NCBI RefSeq assembly: GCF_002844575.1
Contig: NZ_PIQO01000017.1
Location: forward strand, 1 to 64,000
Length of the DNA: 64,000 nt
Reading direction: 5' to 3'
From: Heyndrickxia camelliae
GTDB lineage: Bacteria > Bacillota > Bacilli > Bacillales > Bacillaceae_C
This document shows, one piece after another, positions 16,500-26,473 of this stretch. Under the pieces are notes generated by a model. That model had not been told where the DNA came from and did not search any database. It saw nothing but the letters and a program-made list of their open reading frames with translations. A program made the translations under genes and the position numbers. Within the stretch, counting starts at the first letter, position 1; every line of letters begins with the position of its first letter.

Positions 16500-17543
16500 T
16501 TGGATGCATTAGATTTAAAGGAAAGAATTATAAACGATGATAAAATTATTGATGTCTTAGAAGCGCTTGGAATGCACCATATTAATCCTAATAATTCAAA
16601 ATACATAACTTGTGGAATGCCGGATGGAGATAGAATAAACTCTACTGTAATTTATACAGATAATCTTCATGTAGATGCTTATACGAGAAACATTATCGAT
16701 CCTTATGGTGGAAGCGACATAATATCGTTAGTGTCTTTTATTAATGGGACTTATATTACTGAAAGTATTAAGTGGTTGTGTGATGTATGTGAATATGATT
16801 ATTATGGTCAAGAAATAAAGAAATCTAAATTTGCTGAGTGGATTAGAGATATGTGGAAAGTATCTCAGGAAAGTAAAGATGAAGATAGTGAGAAATTAAA
16901 ACCTCTTGATGAAAGGATATTAAATTACTATGGTAATTATGTAAATGATTTATTTGAAAAGGATGGAATTAGTTATGAAACACAAATCGAATTCGAATTA
17001 GGTTATGACCTTTTTTACCATATGGTAACTATACCAATTAGAGATGAGTTAAACTTTTTAGTTGGTGTTAAAGGCAGGTTATTTAAGGAAAAAGTAAATG
17101 ATGACGAAAATAAATATCTTTATTTACATTCATGTGCTAAATCAAAAGTTCTATTTGGATTAAATAAAACCAAGCAATACATAAAAGAGAGACAAGAAGT
17201 AATTGTTGTGGAAAGTGAAAAGGCAGTAATGCAACTTTGGACATTAGGTATAAAAAATGCTGTTGCAATTGGCGGACATATTTTATCGCCTACTCAAGTA
17301 AAAAAACTGACTTATTTAAATGTGCCAATTGTAATAGCTTATGATCAAGGTGCTGAAATCGGTAAAGATGGAAAAGTTGATAAAACTTTTTATCCAAATG
17401 AGTTTAATAAATTTCTAGAGAATCAAACCGTATATTGTCTTTATGATAAAGCTGGAAAAATTCTTAATGAAAAAGAAAGTCCAAGTGATAATCCTTTAAA
17501 ATGGGAAGCACTTTATAAAAATAAATTTAAGGTGAGAGGTTGA
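16500..17543 (+). CDS. TOPRIM primase-like protein (YorJ-like)
   Basis: A 347-residue protein from TTG 16500. The N-terminal 100 residues have the shape of a DnaG zinc domain (NNSKYITCGMPDGDRIN...DIISLVSFIN) but without a full cysteine set. The TOPRIM core is VIVVESEKAVMQL (about 233-245) with the glutamate, followed by AVAIGG and PIVIAYDQGAE for the DxD-like site. Five bases separate it from the exonuclease gene. The degenerate zinc finger may alter template recognition. Confidence 0.7.
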   Translation: MDALDLKERIINDDKIIDVLEALGMHHINPNNSKYITCGMPDGDRINSTVIYTDNLHVDAYTRNIIDPYGGSDIISLVSFINGTYITESIKWLCDVCEYDYYGQEIKKSKFAEWIRDMWKVSQESKDEDSEKLKPLDERILNYYGNYVNDLFEKDGISYETQIEFELGYDLFYHMVTIPIRDELNFLVGVKGRLFKEKVNDDENKYLYLHSCAKSKVLFGLNKTKQYIKERQEVIVVESEKAVMQLWTLGIKNAVAIGGHILSPTQVKKLTYLNVPIVIAYDQGAEIGKDGKVDKTFYPNEFNKFLENQTVYCLYDKAGKILNEKESPSDNPLKWEALYKNKFKVRG

Positions 17544-17547
17544 TTTA

Positions 17548-19230
17548 ATGTTCAAATATCGCCTAATTGGAGATAATGACTACATATTTGATGTTAAAGG
17601 AACAATTGCAAAAAATCGTGGAATTACTGATATTGATGAATACTTGAATTTAGATCATTCAGTAGAGATTCCTTGGCGAAAACTAATTAATGTTGAGAAA
17701 GCAATAAATTGTATTGGAAGACATATTGAAGAGAAATCAAAAATTTACATTGTAATTGATGCTGATACAGATGGTTATACAAGTGGAAGCATAATTTATC
17801 AATATATCAAATTGCAAGACAATGAGATTGATATTCAATGGCATGTTCACAAAGAAAAGAAACATGGAATAAAAGATGTTGTTATACCGGAAGATGTGGA
17901 TTTAGTGATTATACCGGATTCTTCTAGTGATGAACATGATATACATAAAGAATTAAGTGAAAGAGGAATTGAAGTTGTTGTTATAGATCATCACGAAATT
18001 GAATTAGGTGAAAGTCCATATGCAATTGTAGTAAATCCTCAACTTGGAGGTGGAAACAATCTCTCCCTAAGTGCTGCAGGTGTAGTTTATAAAGTTTGCA
18101 AAGGATTAGATGTGTATTTTTGGACTAATTATGCAGATTATTTTTTAGATTTAGTTGCCCTAGGGAATATAGCCGATTCTATGTCTATGAAAGAAAAAGA
18201 AACGAGATATTATGTAAATAGAGGTTTAAATGAAATTAATAATGATTTTTTTAGGGCATTAATCAAACAACAAGAATATTCATTGAATGGAAAAATAAAT
18301 CCGACTTCTGTTGGATTTTATATTTCACCGTTGATTAATGCAGTAACCAGAATTGGTAGTTTACAAGACAGAATTGATATGTTTAAAGCATTTATTGGCA
18401 CTAAGGAACGTGTTCCTTATAAACCAAGAGGGTCAGATGAAATATTAGTACCATTAGTTGATGATATGGCAAGACGATGTTACAACGCAAAAAATAAACA
18501 AAACAGAATGAGAGATAAAATTGCTGTAGAAATAGTAGAAAAAGTTACAAATGAAGAACTTTATAAAAATAAGGTTATTATTGTTCATGGAATTGAAATG
18601 GAAAATGGTTTAACTGGCTTAATAGCTAATCATATTTCATCAAAATTTAAAAGACCATCATTAATTCTTAGTGGCAAGAATGAAAAAGGAAATCTAAAAG
18701 GCAGTGCCAGAGGATATGATCAAAGTGGATTTAAGGAATTGAAAGATATTGTGTTACAAACAGGATTATTTGAAATGGCAAAAGGACATTCATCTGCATT
18801 TGGACTAGAGATAAAGGAGGAAAATATACAAGCAGCAAATAAAGCTTTAAATGAATTATTGAAAGACGTTTCTTTTGAAGATATCTATGAAATTGACTTT
18901 GAAATCCCATATACATCTTTAAACAAAAGCATTTTAAAAGAAATTTGTGAGTTAGAAGGTTTATGGGGAAAAGGATTAGAGGAAACTTTAATATTAGTGA
19001 AAAATATTGAGATAGATAAAGTTGAATTACATTTAATAGGGAAAAAAGAGGATACGATTTCAATTAAACATAATGAAATTGAGTTTATTATGTTTAGACA
19101 ATCTAGTGATATCTTTCAACAAATGCAAAATGCTGAAACAATAGAATTAGTAGGGAAAGCAAAAGTTAATGAATATAAAGGTAATGTGAATTATCAAATA
19201 TACATAGACGATTTTAATATATTAAATTAA
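17548..19230 (+). CDS. RecJ-like single-strand exonuclease (YorK-like)
   Basis: A 560-residue DHH phosphoesterase: IYIVIDADTDGYTSGS (motif I, near residue 67-82), DLVIIPDSSSDEHD (motif II), VVVIDHHEIE (DHH, near 146) and LVALGNIADSM (motif IV), with a DHHA1-like GxxxxGSARG region (NLKGSARGYDQSG) near residue 383. It should degrade or process single strands 5' to 3' in replication-recombination. Strong synteny with SPbeta yorK. Confidence 0.9.
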   Translation: MFKYRLIGDNDYIFDVKGTIAKNRGITDIDEYLNLDHSVEIPWRKLINVEKAINCIGRHIEEKSKIYIVIDADTDGYTSGSIIYQYIKLQDNEIDIQWHVHKEKKHGIKDVVIPEDVDLVIIPDSSSDEHDIHKELSERGIEVVVIDHHEIELGESPYAIVVNPQLGGGNNLSLSAAGVVYKVCKGLDVYFWTNYADYFLDLVALGNIADSMSMKEKETRYYVNRGLNEINNDFFRALIKQQEYSLNGKINPTSVGFYISPLINAVTRIGSLQDRIDMFKAFIGTKERVPYKPRGSDEILVPLVDDMARRCYNAKNKQNRMRDKIAVEIVEKVTNEELYKNKVIIVHGIEMENGLTGLIANHISSKFKRPSLILSGKNEKGNLKGSARGYDQSGFKELKDIVLQTGLFEMAKGHSSAFGLEIKEENIQAANKALNELLKDVSFEDIYEIDFEIPYTSLNKSILKEICELEGLWGKGLEETLILVKNIEIDKVELHLIGKKEDTISIKHNEIEFIMFRQSSDIFQQMQNAETIELVGKAKVNEYKGNVNYQIYIDDFNILN

Positions 19231-19253
19231 ATGGATAATAAGGATGTGAGTAA

Positions 19254-22200
19254 ATGAGATATAATAATTACCACAAACATACACACTACAGTAACATTAT
19301 TACACCAGACTGTATAGTGAAACCAGTTGATTATGCTAAACGCGCTATTGAATTAGGACATACTTCAATATGTACAACTGAACATGGATATGCTGGAAAT
19401 GTATTTGAATATTATGATGTAGCTAAAGAATATGGTTTAAAGTTTGTCTTTGGGATCGAATATTATTATGTTGATGATCGTTTTGAAAAGGATAAATCAA
19501 ATTCTCATTTAATGATCTTAGCAAGAAATCAAAATGGTATGAAACAAATGCAACGTATTATGTCTGAAGCAAATAAAACAGGGTATTATTATAAACCTAG
19601 GATAGACAGAGAATTATTATTTCAACTAAATCCCAATGATGTTGTTGTTACCTCGACCTGTGTAATTAGTTACGTTAATAAACATGATGAATATGAAGAT
19701 AATTTCATTAAGCCACTACATCATTATTTTGGTGATAATTTTTACTTAGAATTACATGATAATACTCACCCAATGCAAGTTGAATACAATAAGAAAATTC
19801 TTGCTTTACATCAGAAATATGATATTCCTTTCATTCATGCAACTGATTCACATTACATCTATCCAGAGCAAGATAAAGACAGAACAGAATTTTTAAATGG
19901 AAAAAATATTTACTATCCAGAGGAAGAAGGATTTATTTTAGATTATCCTGACTCAGACACGATTTTTCAAAGATATGAAGAACAAGGAGTATTTACAAGG
20001 GGTCAAGTTGAATCTGCTCTTAGAAATACATTGATTATTGATGATTTCGAGGATATTAAAATGGATAAAGAAATAAAAATGCCATCTATATATCCAAAGT
20101 TAACTCATGAAGAGAAGGTAGAAAAACTAAAAAAAATAATAAAGAACGAATGGGAAAAAGATAAAAAAGAAATCCCTAAAGAAAAGCATCACAAATATTT
20201 AGATGCTATAACTTTTGAAACAAACATAATTGAAGAAACAAAAATGGAGGATTATTTCTTATTAAACTATGAAATTATTAAAAAAGCTAAAGAAAAGGGT
20301 GGGGTATTAACTCGAACAGGGAGAGGTTCTGCTCCGTCATTTTACATAAACAAATTATTGGGATTTACTGAGATTGACAGATTAGATGCTCCTGTAACAC
20401 TTTATCCAACTAGATTTATGAGTAAATCTAGGATATTGGAAACAAAGAGTTTACCGGATATCGATTTTAATACTGCCGATCCAGTTCCATTCATCGAGGC
20501 TGCTAAAGAAACTATTGGTGAGGATAATATTTACTATATGGTTGCATATGGAAAGATGAAAGAGAGTGCAGCTTTTAGAAATCTATGTAGAGCAAGAGAT
20601 TTAAAAATGCAGGAATATAATGATGTGGCAAAAGATTTAGATCGATATAAAGATGATGTAAAGTGGAAAGATTTAATTAAGGAATCTGAAAAATTCATTG
20701 ATGTTATAGATTCTATTTCCCCTCATCCTTGTGCATTTTTGTTATTGGATAAACCTATTTCAGAAGAAATTGGAGTAATAAAAGTTGGAGATGAATTATG
20801 TGCATTAATTGATTCTGGAACATCAGATTATTGGAAGTTCCTTAAAAATGACTTCTTAACAGTAACTGTGTGGGGGATTATTTCTGATGTTTACAACATG
20901 ATTGAACAACCAATCAATAATATACGTGAATTAAATAAACTTACAGTAGATGATCAAAAGATATGGGATTTATATGCAGATGGTATTACTGCAACATTGA
21001 ATCAAACCGGAACAGATTCAGCTACGCCTCAAGTTATGAGGTATAAACCTAATTCAGTAAGGGAATTATCAGCATTTGTAGCTGGTATACGTCCTTCATT
21101 TGAAAGTATGAAACATTTATTGTTAGACAGACAACCATTTTCATATGGAATTCCTGAATTTGATGAGATTCTAAGGGAATCAGACAATTTTGTATTGTAC
21201 CAAGAAAACATCATGGCTACACTTGTTTACGCAGGTTTTCCAGAGGATGAAACTTATGGACTTTTAAAGGCTATCGCCAAAAAGAAACCGGGAATAATTG
21301 AACCGATTTATGAAAGGTTTGTTAATGGATTTATTGAGAAAACAGGTAGCCCAGATAATGCTGAAAAAGTATGGAAAATCATTGAGGATGCTGTAAGATA
21401 TGGATTTAATTCAAGTCACTCATTATCGGTTGCTTACGATTCATTATATGGAGCATATTTAAAGGCAAATTTCCCACTTGAGTATTACGCAGTCATACTA
21501 AATAAATATGAAGGCGATACAGATATGACTGATAAAATTTACAAAGAATTAAGGTATTTTAATATAGGAGTAATACCAGCAGAATTCGGTAAAGCGAGAT
21601 CAAAATATTCTGTTGATAAGAACAAGAATCAGATTGTAAAAGGGTTATCATCAATAAAATTTTTAAATGATCAAGTATCTGAAATGTTGTATGTAATGTC
21701 ACAAGAAAATACTTATGATGATTTTCTGTCATTGTTAATTGATATTGAGGAAAATACATCAGTAAATTCAAGACAAATGGAAATTTTAATTAAACTAGAT
21801 TATTTTAAGGCATTTGGCAAAAGCAAATACTTAAATGAAATCTATATGAAATTTAAAGAAAGATATAAGAAAACACATAAAGATAAAACAAAGAATGAAA
21901 GATTAAAAGAAATCAAAGAGTATATTTCAACTTTGGAAAATGAAGATATCCCAATCCAAGAGAAAATACTTTTTGAGAAGGAAGTATTAGGATATGGTCA
22001 AACCACCTTTCCGAAAGTAAGTAAAGCATATGCAATGGTAGTAGATTTAGATACAAAATACTCACCAAAAATAACTCTATATATTATGAACAACGGGGTA
22101 GAGGTTCAACTAAAAGTAAGTAAAGCGAATTTCTATGATCAAAATGGAGACTATATGATAAATAAAGGAGATATAATTAAGGTCTTAAAAGTCAACAAAA

Positions 22201-22301
22201 GACCAAAAAGTCAAAAGATTGATGGGAAATGGGTTCCTACAGATATAATGGAAGATTGGTTGTATTCATGGGAGATGTCGAGAAAATATAAAGTAAGTTA
22301 A
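19254..22301 (+). CDS. dnaE: C-family DNA polymerase III alpha (YorL-like)
   Basis: A 1015-residue DnaE-type polymerase. The N-terminal PHP domain keeps metal ligands (HKHTHYS at 7-13; TTEHGY; ATDSHYIYPE). The palm has RTGRGSAPSFYI and the catalytic aspartates of LPDIDFN at 402 and 404. YGFNSSHSLSVAY marks the fingers and the C-terminus has a tandem HhH/OB-like region. It is shorter than host DnaE, as is usual for SPbeta-type phages. It makes the element's fork independent of the host replicase. Confidence 0.93.
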   Translation: MRYNNYHKHTHYSNIITPDCIVKPVDYAKRAIELGHTSICTTEHGYAGNVFEYYDVAKEYGLKFVFGIEYYYVDDRFEKDKSNSHLMILARNQNGMKQMQRIMSEANKTGYYYKPRIDRELLFQLNPNDVVVTSTCVISYVNKHDEYEDNFIKPLHHYFGDNFYLELHDNTHPMQVEYNKKILALHQKYDIPFIHATDSHYIYPEQDKDRTEFLNGKNIYYPEEEGFILDYPDSDTIFQRYEEQGVFTRGQVESALRNTLIIDDFEDIKMDKEIKMPSIYPKLTHEEKVEKLKKIIKNEWEKDKKEIPKEKHHKYLDAITFETNIIEETKMEDYFLLNYEIIKKAKEKGGVLTRTGRGSAPSFYINKLLGFTEIDRLDAPVTLYPTRFMSKSRILETKSLPDIDFNTADPVPFIEAAKETIGEDNIYYMVAYGKMKESAAFRNLCRARDLKMQEYNDVAKDLDRYKDDVKWKDLIKESEKFIDVIDSISPHPCAFLLLDKPISEEIGVIKVGDELCALIDSGTSDYWKFLKNDFLTVTVWGIISDVYNMIEQPINNIRELNKLTVDDQKIWDLYADGITATLNQTGTDSATPQVMRYKPNSVRELSAFVAGIRPSFESMKHLLLDRQPFSYGIPEFDEILRESDNFVLYQENIMATLVYAGFPEDETYGLLKAIAKKKPGIIEPIYERFVNGFIEKTGSPDNAEKVWKIIEDAVRYGFNSSHSLSVAYDSLYGAYLKANFPLEYYAVILNKYEGDTDMTDKIYKELRYFNIGVIPAEFGKARSKYSVDKNKNQIVKGLSSIKFLNDQVSEMLYVMSQENTYDDFLSLLIDIEENTSVNSRQMEILIKLDYFKAFGKSKYLNEIYMKFKERYKKTHKDKTKNERLKEIKEYISTLENEDIPIQEKILFEKEVLGYGQTTFPKVSKAYAMVVDLDTKYSPKITLYIMNNGVEVQLKVSKANFYDQNGDYMINKGDIIKVLKVNKRPKSQKIDGKWVPTDIMEDWLYSWEMSRKYKVS

Positions 22302-22359
22302 ATCTAAGCTTTTATCATGTTATAAATATAAATTAAATTAATGTATTGATAATTTAATA

Positions 22360-22388
22360 GTTACATATTATAATTAAATTAATATAAA
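22360..22388 (+). promoter_or_regulatory. element-type promoter
   Basis: GTTACA (22360-22365), 17-bp spacer containing AATTAAATT, -10 TATAAA (22383-22388). It starts a new unit after dnaE. The ~55-nt leader holds a second SD-like GAAGGTG, and an AATTAAATT copy also lies at 22331-22339. Confidence 0.55.
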
Positions 22389-22446
22389 ACGAAAGAAGGT
22401 GATAACTCCTTGAAAACATGATCTTTGATATTTTAAGGAGGAAAGT

Positions 22447-23094
22447 ATGAAACAAAATACAGCTAGAAACTTGGTGATTGCAGGCACAGTTTTATTTGCT
22501 TCAACAGTATCAATTATTTATAGCGACATCAATAGGGAGAGAATCAAGTATAAGAATGAATTGGAATCACAAGTAAAGTTAAATGATGCATTGATGCGAA
22601 GTTATAAAAAGCAAAGCAATCTATTGAAAGACAAAGAAAACGACATTAAGGAATTAAATAAACAATTTCAATCAAAAGATAAGACAATTAAATTACAATC
22701 CAATGAAATACACAGATTAAAGAAACAGTTAGAGAAAGCGAAAAAACGAAACGAACTTCCCACGAAAAAGTTAAAAATGGAAGTGACCAGCTACATAGCA
22801 CACTGTAAAGAGGGATGCACCGGAATAACTAGGAGTGGTTACAACGTCTCTAATACTATTTATTACAAAGGTTATCGAGTCGTGGCAGCAGATTTGAATG
22901 TTTTACCTTTATATTCAATCATACAAATAAAAACAAAACATGAAACATTCAAAGCTGTTGTCATTGATTCAGGAGGCGCAATTGTGGGTAACAAATTAGA
23001 TCTGCTATCAAAAGATACGCAAACAGCAATTAACTTTGGAAGACAGATTGCTGAGGTAACAATATTGAGAATGGGAAAGGAGGGAAATAAATGA
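22447..23094 (+). CDS. YorM-like membrane-anchored 3D-domain protein
   Basis: A 215-residue protein: an N-terminal membrane helix (RNLVIAGTVLFASTVSIIY, about 6-24), a coiled coil to about residue 105, then a 3D domain (MEVTSYIAHCKEGC...VIDSGGAIVGNKLDLL...INFGRQIAEVTI). 3D domains are double-psi barrels related to MltA/YocH-type peptidoglycan lytic enzymes, and the DSGG/KLDLL aspartates are visible. It probably faces the cell wall. A cell-wall enzyme directly behind the replicase gene mirrors SPbeta yorL-yorM. Confidence 0.75.
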   Translation: MKQNTARNLVIAGTVLFASTVSIIYSDINRERIKYKNELESQVKLNDALMRSYKKQSNLLKDKENDIKELNKQFQSKDKTIKLQSNEIHRLKKQLEKAKKRNELPTKKLKMEVTSYIAHCKEGCTGITRSGYNVSNTIYYKGYRVVAADLNVLPLYSIIQIKTKHETFKAVVIDSGGAIVGNKLDLLSKDTQTAINFGRQIAEVTILRMGKEGNK

Positions 23095-23792
23095 AAAATA
23101 AGTTTAAAGAAGAGGATATTGTACTCATTAATTCAAAAGCAATAGACCTGAAATCTTTAAACGGCATAAAGGCAAAAATAACAGAAGTCTTACCATCTAG
23201 TGTAAACAATGATTATGAAATTTGTTATTTGGACAATGGAAAAGAATCTAAATTAAGGGTTCGAGAAAATGAAATCCAAGATATTAAAGATAAAAGATTA
23301 CTGCAGCTAGAAGTTGGTCAAGAAGTAATATATGAACCACTGGACATTAAGGTAGAGATATCACAAATTGACTTGATACATAGCTTTGTTGCGATTAAGT
23401 TCTCTGATGGAGGTGTACAAGTGGTGGAATCTGAAAAGATTAAATTAATAGAAAAGGATAGTGATAGTATGGTAGAAAAATTAGGGTACTTTAGTGAAAA
23501 AGGTTTAGAACTAGGGAAGTTAGTTGATTTGAAACAAGAGTCATATGGAGACAGTGTTTCAAAAACAAGTAAGCTAGTTAAGATCTTTTTAGAGGATTAT
23601 AAGAAAGATGATGGTACATACGTACTCACTGAGGAATTAATTGATCACATACTACTACAAGTAAGAATTATTGATAAGCAAAATCGAATCTTTAGTAATC
23701 CAAAAGCAGATAAGATGGGAGAATCTCCATATAAGGATATTTCAGGGTATGGGTTATTGGGTGAAAGAATGCAAGGAACAATACATAATTAA
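23091..23792 (+). CDS. unknown protein with Nmad1/DUF1599-like C-terminus
   Basis: A 233-residue protein whose ATG overlaps the previous stop by four bases. The first 120 residues look like two KOW/SH3-like barrels (EEDIVLINSKAI...; LQLEVGQEVIYE...). The C-terminus has YGDSVSKTSKLVKIFLED, VRIIDKQNRIFS and ESPYKDISGYGLL, the pattern of a phage family named for association with nucleotide modification. The link is from memory of the pattern. Confidence 0.5.
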   Translation: MKNKFKEEDIVLINSKAIDLKSLNGIKAKITEVLPSSVNNDYEICYLDNGKESKLRVRENEIQDIKDKRLLQLEVGQEVIYEPLDIKVEISQIDLIHSFVAIKFSDGGVQVVESEKIKLIEKDSDSMVEKLGYFSEKGLELGKLVDLKQESYGDSVSKTSKLVKIFLEDYKKDDGTYVLTEELIDHILLQVRIIDKQNRIFSNPKADKMGESPYKDISGYGLLGERMQGTIHN

Positions 23793-23834
23793 ATTGATAA
23801 AAAGCTTATTTAATCGTTAAAGGAGAGGAAAATC

Positions 23835-24080
23835 ATGAATAAAAAATTATACAATTTCATTGAATTATTATCATCCAGAGAGTTCAAAGCAGGTGTAGTT
23901 GCAGAAACAGTTAACCTTGGGGTATTAAATTATAAACTTTGGTTTAATCCAAAAACATTCGTATTGGAATATAAGGATTACCCACAAGAGTCTGTTCAGA
24001 TAATTTGTTCCGGACATAAGGATTATGAAAATATACCACAAGAAGACAATGGAGAATTGTTATTTAGAATTTTAAATTAA
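23835..24080 (+). CDS. unknown 81-aa protein
   Basis: AAAGGAGAGG precedes the ATG. Alpha/beta, acidic end. No family recognised. Confidence 0.55.
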   Translation: MNKKLYNFIELLSSREFKAGVVAETVNLGVLNYKLWFNPKTFVLEYKDYPQESVQIICSGHKDYENIPQEDNGELLFRILN

Positions 24081-24124
24081 TACATAATAAAACGTGTCTT
24101 TCGTTATGAATAGGAGGAAGGAAT

Positions 24125-24406
24125 ATGAAAATTATTGATAATAGACATTTAGATTTTTCAAACTGTATTCAAATTGGAGATATAGTTTTTGTAGAAAACG
24201 GTTCGAAGTATATTTTCTCTGCGCCCAAGAAAGTATGTGACAAATTGGAATTTCCTGTTGTTCAAATAAATATTGATACTTTTGAAATAGAAGATCAAAT
24301 AAGTTGTAAATTGTTAAATTCATTAAAGCTTGGTAGTAATCTTCCGGTAGGCGGAGTAATAAAAGAAATAATTAAACATAAAAATGTTTCAATAATGTTA
24401 TTATAA
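24125..24406 (+). CDS. unknown 93-aa protein
   Basis: TAGGAGGAAGG precedes the ATG. Mostly beta, with a GDIVFVENGSKYIFSAP segment resembling a small barrel. Function unknown. Confidence 0.55.
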   Translation: MKIIDNRHLDFSNCIQIGDIVFVENGSKYIFSAPKKVCDKLEFPVVQINIDTFEIEDQISCKLLNSLKLGSNLPVGGVIKEIIKHKNVSIMLL

Positions 24407-24438
24407 AACAACTCTTTGGTTGTGAAAGGAAGTGGAAT

Positions 24439-25020
24439 ATGCAATTACATGAAGAACGAAACTATTACTTATCCTTAAGTAAAAGTGAATATGATAAGCT
24501 GATGCTTTTCTCTAACTTAGGTGAATATTGTTTCAAAGGAGATAGTACAACAAAGATTGAAGATTTTCTTTTTAACTATGAATATGCGACTGGTAGAGAA
24601 TTAGATGATTTTGTACAATGTTTCAATATTCTATCTAATTTAAGTAGATGTAATAAATTCGATATAGGCGAAAATGTAGTAATTAAATTAAATAGTAATG
24701 AAAAATTTGATGTTGAATACATAAGCGGATGCTTTTCGCAAGATAATCAATATAATTTGGAAGATTTAAAAGAGATACTAAATGCTTACGATAAGACTAC
24801 ATATTTAACAGATAAAGCACCAGATTACTCTGTAGCATTTATTCATGATATTTACTACGAACCATCATTAGAATTTGTTGAAACAGAGTCACAGTATGAG
24901 AGAGTATTAAATCATTTTTTAGAACTACTTAATGCTGCTACGGTTTTTAAAGATATTTATAAATTATTTGATGATAAGCATGAATTAAAAAATCAGACTG
25001 TAGAAGATTTACCTTTCTAA
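24439..25020 (+). CDS. unknown 193-aa acidic protein
   Basis: GAAAGGAAGTGG precedes the ATG. Helical, strongly acidic (tail ELKNQTVEDLPF), with an NILSNLSRCNKFDIGENVVIKL core. An ...EDLPF end recalls SSB-type peptide tips, so binding to a replisome partner is conceivable. No family recognised. Confidence 0.55.
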   Translation: MQLHEERNYYLSLSKSEYDKLMLFSNLGEYCFKGDSTTKIEDFLFNYEYATGRELDDFVQCFNILSNLSRCNKFDIGENVVIKLNSNEKFDVEYISGCFSQDNQYNLEDLKEILNAYDKTTYLTDKAPDYSVAFIHDIYYEPSLEFVETESQYERVLNHFLELLNAATVFKDIYKLFDDKHELKNQTVEDLPF

Positions 25021-25079
25021 ATTATGATCAAATTTGTATTATATTGTAAAATAAATTAATAAAAATGGAGGAATTTATA

Positions 25080-25316
25080 ATGAAGGTAATTATAAATAAT
25101 CAAACAAATTTAGTGGTTGAAGACGAGAATGGAAATATATTATTTCAATGGTTGCCAATTAATCATGTTGGAGGAATTGTAAGTAATATAAACATTAAAA
25201 CAACGAAACAAGAAGATATTGCGAAAATTGCAAAAGAAATCAGTAAAAAGGTTGAAGAAGAAATTAGAAAAAGCTCTAGTCGATCTCCAAATGGAATAAC
25301 TCAAACTTGGATTTAA
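25080..25316 (+). CDS. unknown 78-aa protein
   Basis: ATG 25080 is 7 bases after TGGAGGA; the ATG at 25065 lies within the ribosome site. A beta hairpin (LVVEDENGNILFQW) is followed by a charged helix. Function unknown. Confidence 0.55.
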   Translation: MKVIINNQTNLVVEDENGNILFQWLPINHVGGIVSNINIKTTKQEDIAKIAKEISKKVEEEIRKSSSRSPNGITQTWI

Positions 25317-25353
25317 TATGAAATAGGAATTTCATTAAAAGGAGATGTAAAGA

Positions 25354-25650
25354 ATGAAAATTACCATTGAATATGAAGGAGATTGTCAATTAGACAAATC
25401 AAGTGAGGAGACTAAAATTAATGATTCATTTGGTAAGAGTATCCTATCATATAAGCATGAACCAACATATGAATTAGTTTTACCAAAGTTAGCAAATGCA
25501 AAAGTAACTATTGAAGAAGATGAATTACATAAACATAGAGTAATTGAAAATGTAACAATTAAAGTTGATAGCAAGATCAATCAAGAGGAATTAAAACAGA
25601 AGTTATTCGATGTTGTAACAAATGAATTAAAGCATTTAAAACTAAATTAA
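25354..25650 (+). CDS. unknown 98-aa protein
   Basis: AAAGGAGATG precedes the ATG. Beta-rich with a C-terminal helix. No recognised motif. Confidence 0.5.
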   Translation: MKITIEYEGDCQLDKSSEETKINDSFGKSILSYKHEPTYELVLPKLANAKVTIEEDELHKHRVIENVTIKVDSKINQEELKQKLFDVVTNELKHLKLN

Positions 25651-25685
25651 ATAAAAAGAATATCTTAAAAGAATAGAGGATTGAG

Positions 25686-25883
25686 ATGGTAAAAGCATTT
25701 AGCGTTGAAGACAAATATGTTATTAAGAAAGATAATAAATTCTATACCAAACACAAATTCTTTGATGAAGACATTTCAAAAGCGCAATTTTACACTGTCT
25801 CAGGTGCAAAAACGGCTAGAGGTTTTCATCAAGAAGACTGGGAGATTGTTAAAGTTAGAGTTACTTTTGAAGAATTAGAGTAA
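25686..25883 (+). CDS. unknown 65-aa protein
   Basis: Short basic-acidic protein with a weak AGAGGATTGAG site. Its KFYTKHKFFDEDISKAQFY segment resembles small phage proteins that show a variable value in a sheet-helix fold. Function unknown. Confidence 0.5.
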   Translation: MVKAFSVEDKYVIKKDNKFYTKHKFFDEDISKAQFYTVSGAKTARGFHQEDWEIVKVRVTFEELE

Positions 25884-25930
25884 AATCGGGTTTTTATTTT
25901 AAATTAAATAAATAAAAAGGAGAAGGATAA

Positions 25931-26413
25931 ATGAGAAGAGAAACTGTTGAAGAAAAAGAAGTTGTCAAAATTGAAAAAGTTACAACTTCAAAAACAGTAA
26001 TTTGTAATAAATGTGGGACTACTCAAGTGAATAACAACTGGAATCCACCAAGTGCTGAAGAATATTACTTTTCAAATGACATACATAACATTCAATTGGG
26101 TTTTGGGTACGGCTCAAGATTTGACAATGAAAGTTGGAATTTTGATCTTTGTGATAGTTGTTTGGAGTCATTGGTAAAAACATTTAAATATCCTCCTGAT
26201 GGGTTCTATGAAGATGGATATTCAGTGATCGATGACGAAGAAGAAAAACAAAAGGTATTTGAACATTATAAAAAAACTGGAGAGTGGAATGAGTTTTTAT
26301 TCAAGTCATATGAAGAATTAGTTGAATTTGCTAAATTCTACAATGTTGAATACATAAATGAAGTAATTAAAGAAAAATTTCCTGATAAACCTTTGTTGGA
26401 AGAAGGAGAGTAA
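25931..26413 (+). CDS. zinc-binding protein, unknown function
   Basis: A 160-residue protein. CNKCGTTQ (about 25-32) and CDSC (about 75-78) make a four-cysteine site; a long acidic C-terminus follows. Placed just before the first C5-methyltransferase. Could be a DNA-binding or regulatory zinc ribbon. Confidence 0.6.
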   Translation: MRRETVEEKEVVKIEKVTTSKTVICNKCGTTQVNNNWNPPSAEEYYFSNDIHNIQLGFGYGSRFDNESWNFDLCDSCLESLVKTFKYPPDGFYEDGYSVIDDEEEKQKVFEHYKKTGEWNEFLFKSYEELVEFAKFYNVEYINEVIKEKFPDKPLLEEGE

Positions 26414-26473
26414 ATTAAATACAAAATAAATTCAAGATTCTATTGTAAATTAAATTAATAAAGAGGTGTATAA

